From Roseivirga ehrenbergii (lineage in GTDB: Bacteria > Bacteroidota > Bacteroidia > Cytophagales > Cyclobacteriaceae), in assembly GCF_001593005.1 (NCBI RefSeq), contig NZ_LQZQ01000049.1, positions 124,001 through 188,000 of the forward strand: DNA of 64,000 bases, read 5' to 3'. This document shows positions 24,285-31,797 of the stretch, piece by piece (within the stretch, counting starts at the first letter, position 1; each line of letters begins with the position of its first letter). A program made the translations under genes and the position numbers. The notes beneath the pieces are model-generated. The model saw only the letters and a program-made list of their open reading frames with translations, did not search any database and had not been told where the DNA came from.

Positions 24285-25574
24285 ATGAAAAGAAGATCCC
24301 TACTTCAAAAACTCGCAATAGGCGCAATTTCACTGCCCTTCATTGGTCGTTCCTTAGACGAATACTTACCTAAAGAGAGTATTGCAGAATGGAAGGGAGA
24401 GTTCGATCTGACCAAAACTCAGGATGAAGCATTTTGGAAAGACTTTAAGAAAACTCACTACGATGTAAGCGACAAGTGGATCAATCTTGAGAACGGTTAT
24501 TTTGGGGTACAGCCAAAAATGGTGGTAGACGCTTATGTAGAGTCCATTAAAAAAGTAAATAGGGAAAGTTCGGCCTATGCGCGAAGAATTTTTAATCAGC
24601 AGGATTTCGGCCCTGTTATGGACACCTTGGCTGAGTTTTCGGGAGCAGAACGTGAAGAATTGCTGATTACCAGAAATGCCACGGAGGCGCTGAATATTCT
24701 GATTCAAGGCATCGATTTTCAACCAGGTGATGAAGTGATTTTTAGCGAACAAGATTACCCAAGCATGATTGAGGCTTTTGAAATGCTTGAAAAAACAAAG
24801 GGTATTATCATCAAGCGTATAGCGCTGCCGATGATTCCAGAGAGTGATGCACAAATTGTAAGCTTATACCAAGCGGCCGTGACTAACAAAACACGTTGTA
24901 TTCTAGTCACTCACCTAATTCATTTAACAGGACAGATTATGCCAGTAAAGGCCATTGCAGATATGGCCAGGCCGAAAGGAGTGGAGGTAATTGTGGATGC
25001 TGCACACAGTTTTGCGCATCTAGATTTCAAAATTCCAGATTTAGGCTGTGATTTTGTGGGTGTCAACCTGCATAAGTGGTTCAGTGCGCCTATAGGCATG
25101 GGGCTAATGTATGTGAAGAAAAACAGAATCAAAGACCTCAGTCCAATGTTTGGTGATGTAGGCCAGCGCGAAGATAATATTAACAAATTGGGCCACTTCG
25201 GAACGCTATCATTCCCTACTTTACTTACGGTGCCCAAGGCCGCAGAATTTAATAATATGGTGACCATCCCCGTGAAAGAAGCACGACTTCGGTATTTGCA
25301 AAACTACTGGACAAAAGAAATAGGAGGGATTGCTAATGCGGAGTTGCTTACGCCTATCGAAGCAAAAAGAAGCTGTGCCATCGCTACCTTCAAACTACGT
25401 AACCTAGATGCCGATGAAGTAATCAAAAGGTTGTATGATGACTTTGGCGTATTTACCGTAAAAAGGAATCTACCAGAGAATGAAGAAGGCATCCGCGTAA
25501 CCCCAAATCTATATAGCTCAACTTCCGATGTAGACCGATTACTAGAGGGTATTCAGAAGTTAAGTAAAATGTAA
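24285..25574 (+). CDS. Class V aminotransferase-fold PLP enzyme with Tat-like signal
   Basis: 429 residues. The N-terminus K-R-R-S-L-L-Q-K-L-A-I-G-A-I-S-L-P resembles a twin-arginine signal, suggesting export of the folded holoenzyme. The class V fold is shown by R-N-A-T-E-A-L-N (phosphate site), V-I-V-D-A-A-H-S-F (cofactor-binding Asp) and N-L-H-K-W with the Schiff-base lysine at about 264. Similar proteins are named isopenicillin-N epimerase or cysteine-desulfurase-like, but the reaction cannot be assigned. It is followed by about 600 bases of repeats and the phhA leader, so it is a separate transcription unit. Confidence 0.87.
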   Translation: MKRRSLLQKLAIGAISLPFIGRSLDEYLPKESIAEWKGEFDLTKTQDEAFWKDFKKTHYDVSDKWINLENGYFGVQPKMVVDAYVESIKKVNRESSAYARRIFNQQDFGPVMDTLAEFSGAEREELLITRNATEALNILIQGIDFQPGDEVIFSEQDYPSMIEAFEMLEKTKGIIIKRIALPMIPESDAQIVSLYQAAVTNKTRCILVTHLIHLTGQIMPVKAIADMARPKGVEVIVDAAHSFAHLDFKIPDLGCDFVGVNLHKWFSAPIGMGLMYVKKNRIKDLSPMFGDVGQREDNINKLGHFGTLSFPTLLTVPKAAEFNNMVTIPVKEARLRYLQNYWTKEIGGIANAELLTPIEAKRSCAIATFKLRNLDADEVIKRLYDDFGVFTVKRNLPENEEGIRVTPNLYSSTSDVDRLLEGIQKLSKM

Positions 25575-25641
25575 GAAACAGGTAGGGCATCTTTAACCGC
25601 GAAGGACACTAAGTAACGCAGAATGTATACTATACCTCAAT

Positions 25642-25705
25642 CGCTCGGTTGTACCGAGTGATGGTTAGCTTTTTAATTTAAGTAGTCACTCGGCAAAGCC
25701 AAGCG
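25642..25705. repeat. Dispersed hairpin repeat, copy 2
   Basis: Arms at 25642-25661 (CGCTCGGTTGTACCGAGTGA) and 25686-25705 (TCACTCGGCAAAGCCAAGCG). The 3' arm is identical to copy 1 at 18421-18440. Confidence 0.7.
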
Positions 25706-25733
25706 ATTGTAGAGCACCAATAGTCCACTTGAA

Positions 25734-25810
25734 GTCATCCTGTAAGGATCTTTTTCAGAAACACAGAAAAGTTTGACTTGTGAGGCGTGAAAGGATTCCT
25801 ACGGAATGAC
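25734..25810. repeat. Imperfect inverted repeat element
   Basis: GTCATCCTGTAAGGATCTTTT (25734-25754) is the near complement of the segment ending GGAATGAC at 25810 (AAAGGATTCCTACGGAATGAC). It is a short palindromic intergenic element, similar in size to the one at 11643-11766 but of different sequence. Confidence 0.55.
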
Positions 25811-25833
25811 TTGCAAGATGGATTTACAGCATT

Positions 25834-25914
25834 AACGGACAGAGTCCTTTGGTTCATAGAGCGTCACAGGTTATGCCAAAGGGCAGATGAAACGGAGAAC
25901 ATGCAAAAGGTAGC
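25834..25914 (+). repeat. Degenerate repeat shared with 21679-21764
   Basis: ACGGACAGAGTCCTT, CACAGGTT, GGCAGAT, CGGAGAAC and a terminal GTAGC occur in the same order as at 21679-21764. Confidence 0.5.
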
Positions 25915-25984
25915 TTTTATTAGACTTTAAACAATAAACCCTAAACAGGTTTTCACTCCACTCAATTCTTTTTTAAAAAAAGGA

Positions 25985-26014
25985 TTGCCAATTCGGAAAT
26001 GCATTTTACCTTTG
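25985..26014 (+). promoter_or_regulatory. Consensus Bacteroidota promoter of the phhA leader
   Basis: TTG at 25985-25987, a spacer of exactly 19 bases, then TACCTTTG at 26007-26014. This matches TTG-N19-TAnnTTTG perfectly. Transcription should start at about 26018-26021, at or within a few bases of the ATG of the leader ORF (26020), so the leader peptide message is close to leaderless. Confidence 0.75.
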
Positions 26015-26019
26015 GGGCA

Positions 26020-26088
26020 ATGTTACATAGCAGCGCACATCATTATTACTATTACTACCCGAACGATCGGAACGGCAGCGCTATGTAA
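26020..26088 (+). CDS. Leader peptide of phhA, His/Tyr-rich (22 codons)
   Basis: ATG at 26020, stop TAA at 26086-26088. The peptide begins M-L-H-S-S-A, then H-H (26038-26043) and Y-Y-Y-Y-Y (26044-26058), then P-N-D-R-N-G-S-A-M. Five adjacent Tyr codons (TAT/TAC) after two His codons, a consensus promoter directly in front and an intrinsic terminator 32 bases after the stop are the hallmarks of a ribosome-mediated attenuator. Codons 2-4 (26023-26031) pair with the last codons (26080-26088) in a perfect 9-bp stem, placing the Tyr run in the loop. The next gene makes tyrosine from phenylalanine, so low charged tRNA-Tyr should stall ribosomes and favour read-through. Translation of the peptide is inferred. 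Confidence 0.7.
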   Translation: MLHSSAHHYYYYYPNDRNGSAM

Positions 26089-26143
26089 ATTGTATAGAAA
26101 CAATTAATCAAACATATAAGACCCGATTCCGCAAGAATCGGGT
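26023..26143 (+). promoter_or_regulatory. Candidate tyrosine-sensing transcription attenuator of phhA
   Basis: Competing structures are visible. One is the 9-bp stem TTACATAGC (26023-26031) with GCTATGTAA (26080-26088). A small hairpin forms from AATTGT (26088-26093) and ACAATT (26100-26105). GATCGG (26065-26070) could pair with CCGATT (26123-26128, one G-U), which is the 5' arm of the terminator. The last pairing would act as antiterminator. The full switching order is a model, not shown. Confidence 0.6.
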
Positions 26144-26155
26144 TTTTTGTTTTTT
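26121..26155 (+). terminator. Attenuator terminator upstream of phhA
   Basis: ACCCGATTC (26121-26129) and GAATCGGGT (26135-26143) form a perfect 9-bp stem with a CGCAA loop, followed by TTTTTTGTTTTTT. It ends 34 bases before the phhA start, so it must be bypassed for phhA to be expressed from the promoter at 25985. Confidence 0.85.
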
Positions 26156-26189
26156 AGCCCATTCCAGCGGAGTCTTTAACAAGGAAAGA

Positions 26190-26927
26190 ATGAAACAGAT
26201 TTATGAGAATTACACAGCCGAAGACCAGAAAGTATGGGGTATCCTCTTCGACCGACAGTTTCCTAGTTTGCCTAAAGCCGCAACTACCGAATTTACCAAG
26301 GGTTTAAAGTTGGTGAACTTCACCAATGAAGGAATTCCAAACTTCGAGAAAACCAATGAGATACTTCGTGGTTTAACAGGTTGGGAGATTTACGCAGTGC
26401 CCGGAATTGTGGAAGATGGTCTTTTCTTTGAGCTTATGGCCAATAAGAAATTTCCTGCTACTACCTGGGTGCGAAAAATGAGTCAGTTGGATTATTTGGA
26501 AGAGCCTGATATGTTTCACGATGTATTTGCTCACATTCCATTGCTCACCAATCAGGCTTTTGTAGACTTCCTTCAGGCCATCAGTCAGTTTGGTCACGAA
26601 TGGATTGAAGACGAATGGGCAATTCATTTATTGTCAAGGATTTACTGGTATACCATTGAGTTTGGTTTGATCAGAGAAGAGGGTGAAGTGAAAATATACG
26701 GAGCAGGAATATTATCGTCTGCGGGCGAAACTAAATACTCGTTGAGCGATGAGCCCAACCACTTTGAGTATGATGTAGATAAAATCTTAGAAACACCTTA
26801 CAGAAAGGATAAAATGCAAGAGAATTACTTTATTATTGAGTCGTATGAGCAATTGTATAATTCTCTGCCAGAGATTAAATCTAAAATTGAAGCGAAATTA
26901 AAACAAAGAAAAGAAGCGGTGGTTTAA
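26190..26927 (+). CDS. phhA: Phenylalanine 4-monooxygenase (phenylalanine hydroxylase)
   Basis: 245 residues, the bacterial single-domain length. It hydroxylates phenylalanine to tyrosine with tetrahydropterin, O2 and non-haem iron. The iron-binding facial triad is visible: H110 and H115 in P-D-M-F-H-D-V-F-A-H-I-P, and E157 in Y-W-Y-T-I-E-F-G-L. Supporting motifs are F-G-H-E-W near 135 and G-A-G-I-L-S-S near 171. AAGGAAAG just upstream of the ATG resembles a Shine-Dalgarno site. Expression is probably controlled by the Tyr-rich leader. A terminator overlaps its stop codon (26914-26938), and hisH starts 22 bases later. Confidence 0.95.
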   Translation: MKQIYENYTAEDQKVWGILFDRQFPSLPKAATTEFTKGLKLVNFTNEGIPNFEKTNEILRGLTGWEIYAVPGIVEDGLFFELMANKKFPATTWVRKMSQLDYLEEPDMFHDVFAHIPLLTNQAFVDFLQAISQFGHEWIEDEWAIHLLSRIYWYTIEFGLIREEGEVKIYGAGILSSAGETKYSLSDEPNHFEYDVDKILETPYRKDKMQENYFIIESYEQLYNSLPEIKSKIEAKLKQRKEAVV

Positions 26928-26938
26928 ACCGCTTTTTT
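26914..26938 (+). terminator. Terminator overlapping the phhA stop codon
   Basis: AAGCGGT (26914-26920) and ACCGCTT (26928-26934) form a 7-bp stem, and the loop contains the phhA TAA; TTTTTT follows. It separates phhA from hisH and would reduce transcription into the his genes unless translation or read-through interferes. Confidence 0.65.
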
Positions 26939-26949
26939 CATTCAAACAT

Positions 26950-27534
26950 ATGAGTGTAGTTATTGTAGATTATAATGCGGGCAATGTGCAGTCTGTTACC
27001 TATGCTTTAGAGCGTTTGGGCGTTTCTCCTGTACTCAGTGCCGATCCGGAAGTGATTCGCTCTGCAGACCGCGTCATTTTTCCAGGCGTGGGCGAAGCCA
27101 GTACTGCCATGCGATTTCTGAAAGAAAGAAAGCTGGATGAAGTGATTAAAGACTTAAAGCAACCTGTTTTTGGTGTTTGCTTAGGTTTGCAACTGATGTG
27201 CGCTCATTCCGAAGAAAACAACACCGATTGCCTTGGCATCTTCGATGTACAGGTAAAGAAGTTTGAGCCTACGCTGAAAGTGCCTCAGATGGGCTGGAAT
27301 AATCTAGAGCATACTACTGGTCCTTTGTTTAAGGGAATAGAAGCTGATAGTTATGTGTATTACGTGCATAGCTATTATGCAGAAACCAGTGAGTATACCA
27401 TTGCTACCACTGATTACGTGAATACGTTTAGTGCAGCTCTGAACAAGGATAACTTCTATGCTTTACAGGCCCACCCCGAAAAAAGTGGAAAAGTAGGAGA
27501 GCGCATCCTTCAGAATTTTCTTGATATCAAGTGA
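26950..27534 (+). CDS. hisH: Imidazole glycerol phosphate synthase, glutaminase subunit
   Basis: 194 residues, class I glutamine amidotransferase. It provides ammonia to HisF for the fifth step of histidine synthesis. The catalytic triad is visible: C77 in G-V-C-L-G-L-Q-L-M, and H175 and E177 in L-Q-A-H-P-E-K-S-G. The N-terminus V-I-V-D-Y-N-A-G-N-V-Q-S-V is characteristic. It is the first of four his genes here; hisG, hisD, hisC and hisB are not adjacent. I find no promoter in the 22-base gap after phhA. Confidence 0.96.
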   Translation: MSVVIVDYNAGNVQSVTYALERLGVSPVLSADPEVIRSADRVIFPGVGEASTAMRFLKERKLDEVIKDLKQPVFGVCLGLQLMCAHSEENNTDCLGIFDVQVKKFEPTLKVPQMGWNNLEHTTGPLFKGIEADSYVYYVHSYYAETSEYTIATTDYVNTFSAALNKDNFYALQAHPEKSGKVGERILQNFLDIK

Positions 27535-27627
27535 ATCGGTTGATCAGGGAAACAGTGGGGCAGGAAATCAGGAAACAGGGAATCAGCAAAGAAAGATAAC
27601 CCTATCTCTGGATTTGAGTTTTTCCTA

Positions 27628-27661
27628 ATTGACTATTGACTATTGACTATTGACTATTGAC
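27628..27661 (+). repeat. Heptanucleotide tandem repeat between hisH and hisA
   Basis: ATTGACT is repeated four times (27628-27655), with six more matching bases. Length changes by slippage would alter the distance between the hisH stop and the hisA start (27677). Just before it (27541-27590) is a degenerate purine-rich stretch with repeated AGGAAA/CAGGGAA words. Confidence 0.85.
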
Positions 27662-27676
27662 CCAATACCAGAAACA

Positions 27677-28393
27677 ATGCACATCATACCAGCCATAGAT
27701 ATTATAGATGGAAAATGCGTTCGGCTCACGCAGGGCGATTACGCTCAAAAGACCGAATACGCTTCCGATCCGCTTATTGTAGCTCAAAAATTTGAAGCCG
27801 CAGGAATCAAACGACTTCACGTAGTCGATTTAGATGGCGCTAAAGCTAGCAAGATCGTAAATGAGCCTACACTCAAGAGAATCGCTTCAAATACCAGTTT
27901 GCATGTAGATTTTGGCGGTGGTGTAAAGTCGGATGAAGCGATTGATACGGCTTTTGCAGCTGGCGCAGCACAGATTACAGCAGGAAGTATTGCAGTGAAA
28001 GACAAAGCTTTGGTACTGAGTTGGCTTAAGAAATATGGTCCGGATAAAATTATTCTCGGTGCCGATGTGCATCACAATGAAGTGCGTATTAACGGTTGGC
28101 AAGAAGGTTCGGGAATGAATATTTTCAACTTTCTGGAAGACTATGTGAGCGCAGGAATAGAATACGTGATATGTACCGATGTAAGCAAAGATGGCCTGTT
28201 ACAAGGCCCTTCATTTGATTTATATGATGATATTCTGAAGCGCTACCCAAAGCTAAAGCTGATTGCGAGCGGAGGAGTGGCTGAACTGGATGACCTAAAG
28301 AAATTAGAGCAAGCTGGCATGTTCGGAACCATTGTAGGAAAGGCCTATTATGAAGGAAGAATTAGCCTAGAGGAACTGGCCTCTTTTGAATAA
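27677..28393 (+). CDS. hisA: ProFAR isomerase (phosphoribosylformimino-AICAR ribotide isomerase)
   Basis: 238 residues from the ATG at 27677 (M-H-I-I-P-A-I-D-I-I-D-G-K-C-V-R-L), the canonical HisA start; an in-frame upstream start would begin inside the tandem repeat. It is a TIM barrel catalysing an Amadori rearrangement. Catalytic Asp 8 lies in A-I-D-I, and the second Asp in C-T-D-V-S-K-D-G. Phosphate-binding motifs are G-G-G-V-K and A-S-G-G-V. It sits between hisH and hisF. The 142-base gap from hisH is unusually long for this operon and holds the tandem repeat. Confidence 0.96.
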   Translation: MHIIPAIDIIDGKCVRLTQGDYAQKTEYASDPLIVAQKFEAAGIKRLHVVDLDGAKASKIVNEPTLKRIASNTSLHVDFGGGVKSDEAIDTAFAAGAAQITAGSIAVKDKALVLSWLKKYGPDKIILGADVHHNEVRINGWQEGSGMNIFNFLEDYVSAGIEYVICTDVSKDGLLQGPSFDLYDDILKRYPKLKLIASGGVAELDDLKKLEQAGMFGTIVGKAYYEGRISLEELASFE

Positions 28394-28416
28394 ACTAAGA
28401 ACTTAAAACCAAAAAG

Positions 28417-29178
28417 GTGTTAACAAAACGAATAATACCCTGTCTCGACATTAAAAATGGGCGCACCGTAAAGGGAGTCAACTTTGTTGACTTACGTGAT
28501 GCAGGCGACCCCGTAGAGCTTGCCGCTATATACGCTGCAGAAGGAGCCGATGAATTGGTGTTTCTGGATATTACCGCTACGGTGGAAAAGCGAAAGACGC
28601 TGATAGAATTGGTGAAGCGTGTGGCGGCCGAAATCAATATACCGTTTACTGTAGGTGGAGGTATTTCTTCCATTGCAGATGTATCGGCTTTGTTGAATGC
28701 AGGGGCAGATAAGATTTCGATCAACTCTTCTGCCGTGATGCGTCCTGAATTGGTTAGTGAACTGGCCGGTGAATTCGGAAGTCAGTGCGTGGTGGTCGCT
28801 ATCGACTCTCGCTTTGTAGAGGGCGAACACATCGTGCATGTAAGTGGAGGGCGTATTGCTACCGAAAGAAGAACTTTACTTTGGGCGAAGGAAGTAGAGG
28901 AGCGAGGGGCGGGTGAAATACTCCTCACTTCTATGGATCATGACGGAACCAAAGCTGGCTTCGCGAATGAACTTACGGCTAAAGTTTCGGGCTCAGTGTC
29001 CATTCCTGTCATTGCTTCAGGAGGTGCGGGCAACCAAGAACACTTCCTCGATAGCTTCACAATCGGCCTTGCCGATGCTGCTTTGGCAGCCAGTATTTTT
29101 CACTTCAAAGAGGTGTCAATTCCAGATTTAAAAAATTATTTAAAGGGCTATAATATCCCGGTAAGAATAGAAAAATGA
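28417..29178 (+). CDS. hisF: Imidazole glycerol phosphate synthase, cyclase subunit
   Basis: 253 residues. It begins at a GTG (28417; [12 protein letters not shown]), the expected HisF N-terminus, with the catalytic Asp in C-L-D-I-K-N-G-R. The second catalytic Asp lies in [13 protein letters not shown]-barrel phosphate motifs are visible: V-G-G-G-I and A-S-G-G-A-G. It works with HisH to make imidazole glycerol phosphate and AICAR. The start of hisIE overlaps its stop by four bases (ATGA), indicating translational coupling. Confidence 0.96.
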   Translation: MLTKRIIPCLDIKNGRTVKGVNFVDLRDAGDPVELAAIYAAEGADELVFLDITATVEKRKTLIELVKRVAAEINIPFTVGGGISSIADVSALLNAGADKISINSSAVMRPELVSELAGEFGSQCVVVAIDSRFVEGEHIVHVSGGRIATERRTLLWAKEVEERGAGEILLTSMDHDGTKAGFANELTAKVSGSVSIPVIASGGAGNQEHFLDSFTIGLADAALAASIFHFKEVSIPDLKNYLKGYNIPVRIEK

Positions 29179-29789
29179 GAGTACTAAAAAACATAAACGA
29201 AGTAGACTTTTCAAAAGGGGATGGACTGGTTCCCGTTATCATTCAAGACCAAGTTTCTAACAAGGTATTGATGCTCGGTTACATGAATGCTGAAGCCTTG
29301 GAGAAAACGCTGTCAGAAGGTAAAGTGACTTTCTTTAGTCGTTCTAAAAACAGATTGTGGACAAAAGGTGAGACTTCAAATAATTATATTAATGCGGAAG
29401 AGGTTTTGATCGATTGTGATAGCGATACCTTATTAATCAAGGCAAAACCAGAAGGCCCAACATGTCATAAAGGAGATGATACATGTTTCGAAGAAAGTAA
29501 CGAAATTGGAGTTGAGTTCTTAGATCAGTTAACGCAAGTGATTAAAGAGCGAAGAACAAAAACGCCAGAAGAATCGTATGTATCTCATCTGTTTTCGAAG
29601 GGCATGAATAAGATTGCGCAGAAGGTAGGAGAGGAAGCAGTAGAGTTGGTAATTGAAGCAAAAGATAACGATGAATCACTGTTTTTAAATGAAGGTGCGG
29701 ACTTGTTATTCCATTATATGGTGCTCTTGGAAGCCAAAGGTTACGCTTTAAAAGATGTAATCTCAATTCTTAAAGAAAGACATAAGTAG
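29175..29789 (+). CDS. hisIE: Bifunctional phosphoribosyl-AMP cyclohydrolase / phosphoribosyl-ATP pyrophosphohydrolase
   Basis: 204 residues. The N-terminal HisI domain (1-110) has the zinc and substrate motifs [31 protein letters not shown] and C-H-K-G-D-D-T-C. The C-terminal HisE domain (about 112-204) is an MazG-like helical bundle with [12 protein letters not shown]. It performs steps two and three of histidine synthesis. It is the last gene of the his cluster and overlaps hisF by four bases. Confidence 0.95.
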   Translation: MRVLKNINEVDFSKGDGLVPVIIQDQVSNKVLMLGYMNAEALEKTLSEGKVTFFSRSKNRLWTKGETSNNYINAEEVLIDCDSDTLLIKAKPEGPTCHKGDDTCFEESNEIGVEFLDQLTQVIKERRTKTPEESYVSHLFSKGMNKIAQKVGEEAVELVIEAKDNDESLFLNEGADLLFHYMVLLEAKGYALKDVISILKERHK

Positions 29790-29836
29790 AAAGTGTATAA
29801 ATATCTGATTTATAATTTTTAATGTGAAATTTTTAG

Positions 29837-30682
29837 ATGAGTCGAAAAATGAAAAGGAGCGTAATTTTTGCCATGTTGGCTTTCAGCTTGATGGCCAATG
29901 GAGTTTTCGCACAAGAGGCGAACGAAGGAGCTATGGGTTCAATAATTACGGATCGTCCTACACAGACTTACTCCTCGTTTGTGGTGCCAAAAGGTGCTTT
30001 TCAAATTGAGTCGGGGATCGGGTACTCAAGGGCTGCTTTCTCAAATTCTATTGCAAATGCTGTAAACCTTCCTGAGGATTATGCATCCGAAAACTTTACT
30101 TTGAACTTCCTACAATTGAGGTATGGGCTTAGTGATAAGTTGGAGTTAAGGCTGGCTCAAAACGTTTACATCAATCGTATAAAGTTTGATGGGGATGTAA
30201 TTAATAGACGGGATGTTCAATTTGCTTCAACTTGGATAGGTGCAAAGTTTCATGTTCTAAACGAAGATGGATTTGTTCCTAAAACCTCGTTTTTAGCAGA
30301 GTATGTTACCGATATTTTTGATGAGGATATGGGGCAGGATTTGTTAAATCTTCGATTCAATTTTTCCAACACTTTAAGCGAGAAACTGACTTTGGGTTAC
30401 GGTCTTGGGGGCTTCGTTCCTACCCAAAATGGTCCTTTTTATTTAGAGTATTCCATGGTAGGTTCATATGCTTTTCAACCCAATTGGGGAGCATTCCTTG
30501 AGTTGTTCGGTACCCTACGAAATGACTGGGTAAATACTCATAATGTAGATATGGGTGTAACTTATTTAGTGAACAACAATCTTCAATTGGATGTGTACAC
30601 TGGCTTCGATTTAACTAATAACTTTGGAGAGACAGATTTTATTTTTGGATTGGGGTTTTCCACTCGGATTCTCAAGAAATAA
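29837..30682 (+). CDS. Outer membrane beta-barrel protein (phenol MetA-like transporter family)
   Basis: 281 residues with a signal peptide (M-K-R-S-V-I-F-A-M-L-A ... V-F-A-Q). The mature protein starts with I-I-T-D-R-P-T-Q-T-Y, typical of Bacteroidota proteins of the MetA-pathway/transporter family (PF13557). It then shows alternating beta strands with aromatic ends, V-P-K-G-A-F-Q-I-E-S-G-I and L-R-Y-G-L-S-D-K-L-E-L-R, and ends with a strand closing in F-S-T-R-I-L-K-K. A barrel in the outer membrane is likely; the cargo is unknown. Its stop overlaps the first ATG of the next gene. Confidence 0.75.
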   Translation: MSRKMKRSVIFAMLAFSLMANGVFAQEANEGAMGSIITDRPTQTYSSFVVPKGAFQIESGIGYSRAAFSNSIANAVNLPEDYASENFTLNFLQLRYGLSDKLELRLAQNVYINRIKFDGDVINRRDVQFASTWIGAKFHVLNEDGFVPKTSFLAEYVTDIFDEDMGQDLLNLRFNFSNTLSEKLTLGYGLGGFVPTQNGPFYLEYSMVGSYAFQPNWGAFLELFGTLRNDWVNTHNVDMGVTYLVNNNLQLDVYTGFDLTNNFGETDFIFGLGFSTRILKK

Positions 30683-30696
30683 TGTTTCTTTGCGGC

Positions 30697-31611
30697 ATGT
30701 CTAAACAAGCCGCCAAACGAATCATGATGATGAGGCCGAAGCATTTTGGTTTCGATCCTTCGACCGCTCGTTCAAACTCATTCCAGAACCGAGAAGGAGC
30801 AAATGAAACGAGCACAATTGAAAACCAGGCTAAACTGGAATTTGAAGGGGCTGTGTCTAAGCTTCGTTCAGAAGGGATTGATGTGATTGCCTTAGATGAT
30901 ACCGATCATCCTATTAAGCCCAATGCTGTTTTTCCGAATAACTGGGTTTCTTTTCATGACGATGGGAGAGTGGTGCTCTACCCTATGATGACTGAAAGCA
31001 GACGGTCGGAAAGAAGAGATGAGGTATTGACTCAGCTTTCTGAAGAAGGAATTAAGATTAATGAAGTAGTTGATCTTTCGGTATTTGAGAAGGAGGATAA
31101 ATTTTTAGAAAGTACCGGAAGTGTAATTCTTGATTACGATTATAAACTTGCTTACGCCTGTGTTTCTACTCGCACGCATCCAGTTGTATTAGATAAGTTT
31201 TGTGAACTAATGTGCTATGAACCTATTGTTTTTGAAGCTTTTAATAAAACAGATGAGGCTATCTACCATACTAATGTGTTGATGTGCTTGGCTGCGGAGT
31301 ATGCCGTGATTTGCCTAGATGCAATTCCTTTTATTCAACGCGAAGATGTTATAAGTGCTTTGGAACGTACAAATCACGAGGTAATAGAGATTACAATGGA
31401 TCAAATGTATGCTTTTGCGGGTAATATGTTGGAGGTAATCAATAATGAAGGTGAGTCGGTGTTGGTCATGTCTAAATCTGCTTTTGATTCTTTATCGGAA
31501 GACCAAAAATCAAGTATAAAGCAATATTCAAAGCTGTTATGGGTGCAGATACCTACTATTGAGAAGTACGGAGGAGGCAGTATACGTTGTATGATGTGCA
31601 AAGTGGAATAG
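30697..31611 (+). CDS. ctlX: CtlX-type citrulline hydrolase / arginine deiminase-related protein
   Basis: 304 residues from the ATG at 30697 (M-S-K-Q); the ATG at 30682 overlaps the previous stop codon and is the alternative. A TTTCTTTG box ends 5 bases before 30697. The guanidino-modifying (pentein) fold shows M-M-R-P-K-H-F-G-F, F-P-N-N-W-V-S-F-H, a Glu in L-E-S-T-G-S, the H in C-V-S-T-R-T-H, and the catalytic Cys region G-G-G-S-I-R-C-M-M-C at the C-terminus. By family it hydrolyses citrulline to ornithine. Confidence 0.85.
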   Translation: MSKQAAKRIMMMRPKHFGFDPSTARSNSFQNREGANETSTIENQAKLEFEGAVSKLRSEGIDVIALDDTDHPIKPNAVFPNNWVSFHDDGRVVLYPMMTESRRSERRDEVLTQLSEEGIKINEVVDLSVFEKEDKFLESTGSVILDYDYKLAYACVSTRTHPVVLDKFCELMCYEPIVFEAFNKTDEAIYHTNVLMCLAAEYAVICLDAIPFIQREDVISALERTNHEVIEITMDQMYAFAGNMLEVINNEGESVLVMSKSAFDSLSEDQKSSIKQYSKLLWVQIPTIEKYGGGSIRCMMCKVE

Positions 31612-31797
31612 GCTTTTTACACTAAACCAGATGTGAAACCAGTTACTTTTTTGTTTATTTGAACGGTTGATTATTTAGTTTGAATGGTTGATTGTCAGTC
31701 ATATATTTGGTGGATCTGAAGTTTACCTAAGTATAGTTTCGTATTTATTCTGATCATTAGAATTATTTGTAACTATCTGATAGTGAGTAATTAATGA

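Larger units (their letters stand above)
25575..26019. other. Repeat-rich intergenic region upstream of the phhA leader
   Basis: Three elements are packed together: a hairpin repeat (25642-25705), a second imperfect inverted repeat (25734-25810) and a degenerate repeat shared with 21679-21764 (25834-25914). The phhA promoter follows (25985-26014). No ORF is supported. Confidence 0.6.

Noticed and set aside
24366-24854. Antisense ORF of 162 aa within the class V aminotransferase gene
   Set aside because: It is a shadow of a well-supported gene, with no start context or domain.
27628-27661. Short regular repeats that could look like a small CRISPR array
   Set aside because: It is a head-to-tail heptamer without spacers and there are no cas genes in the window.
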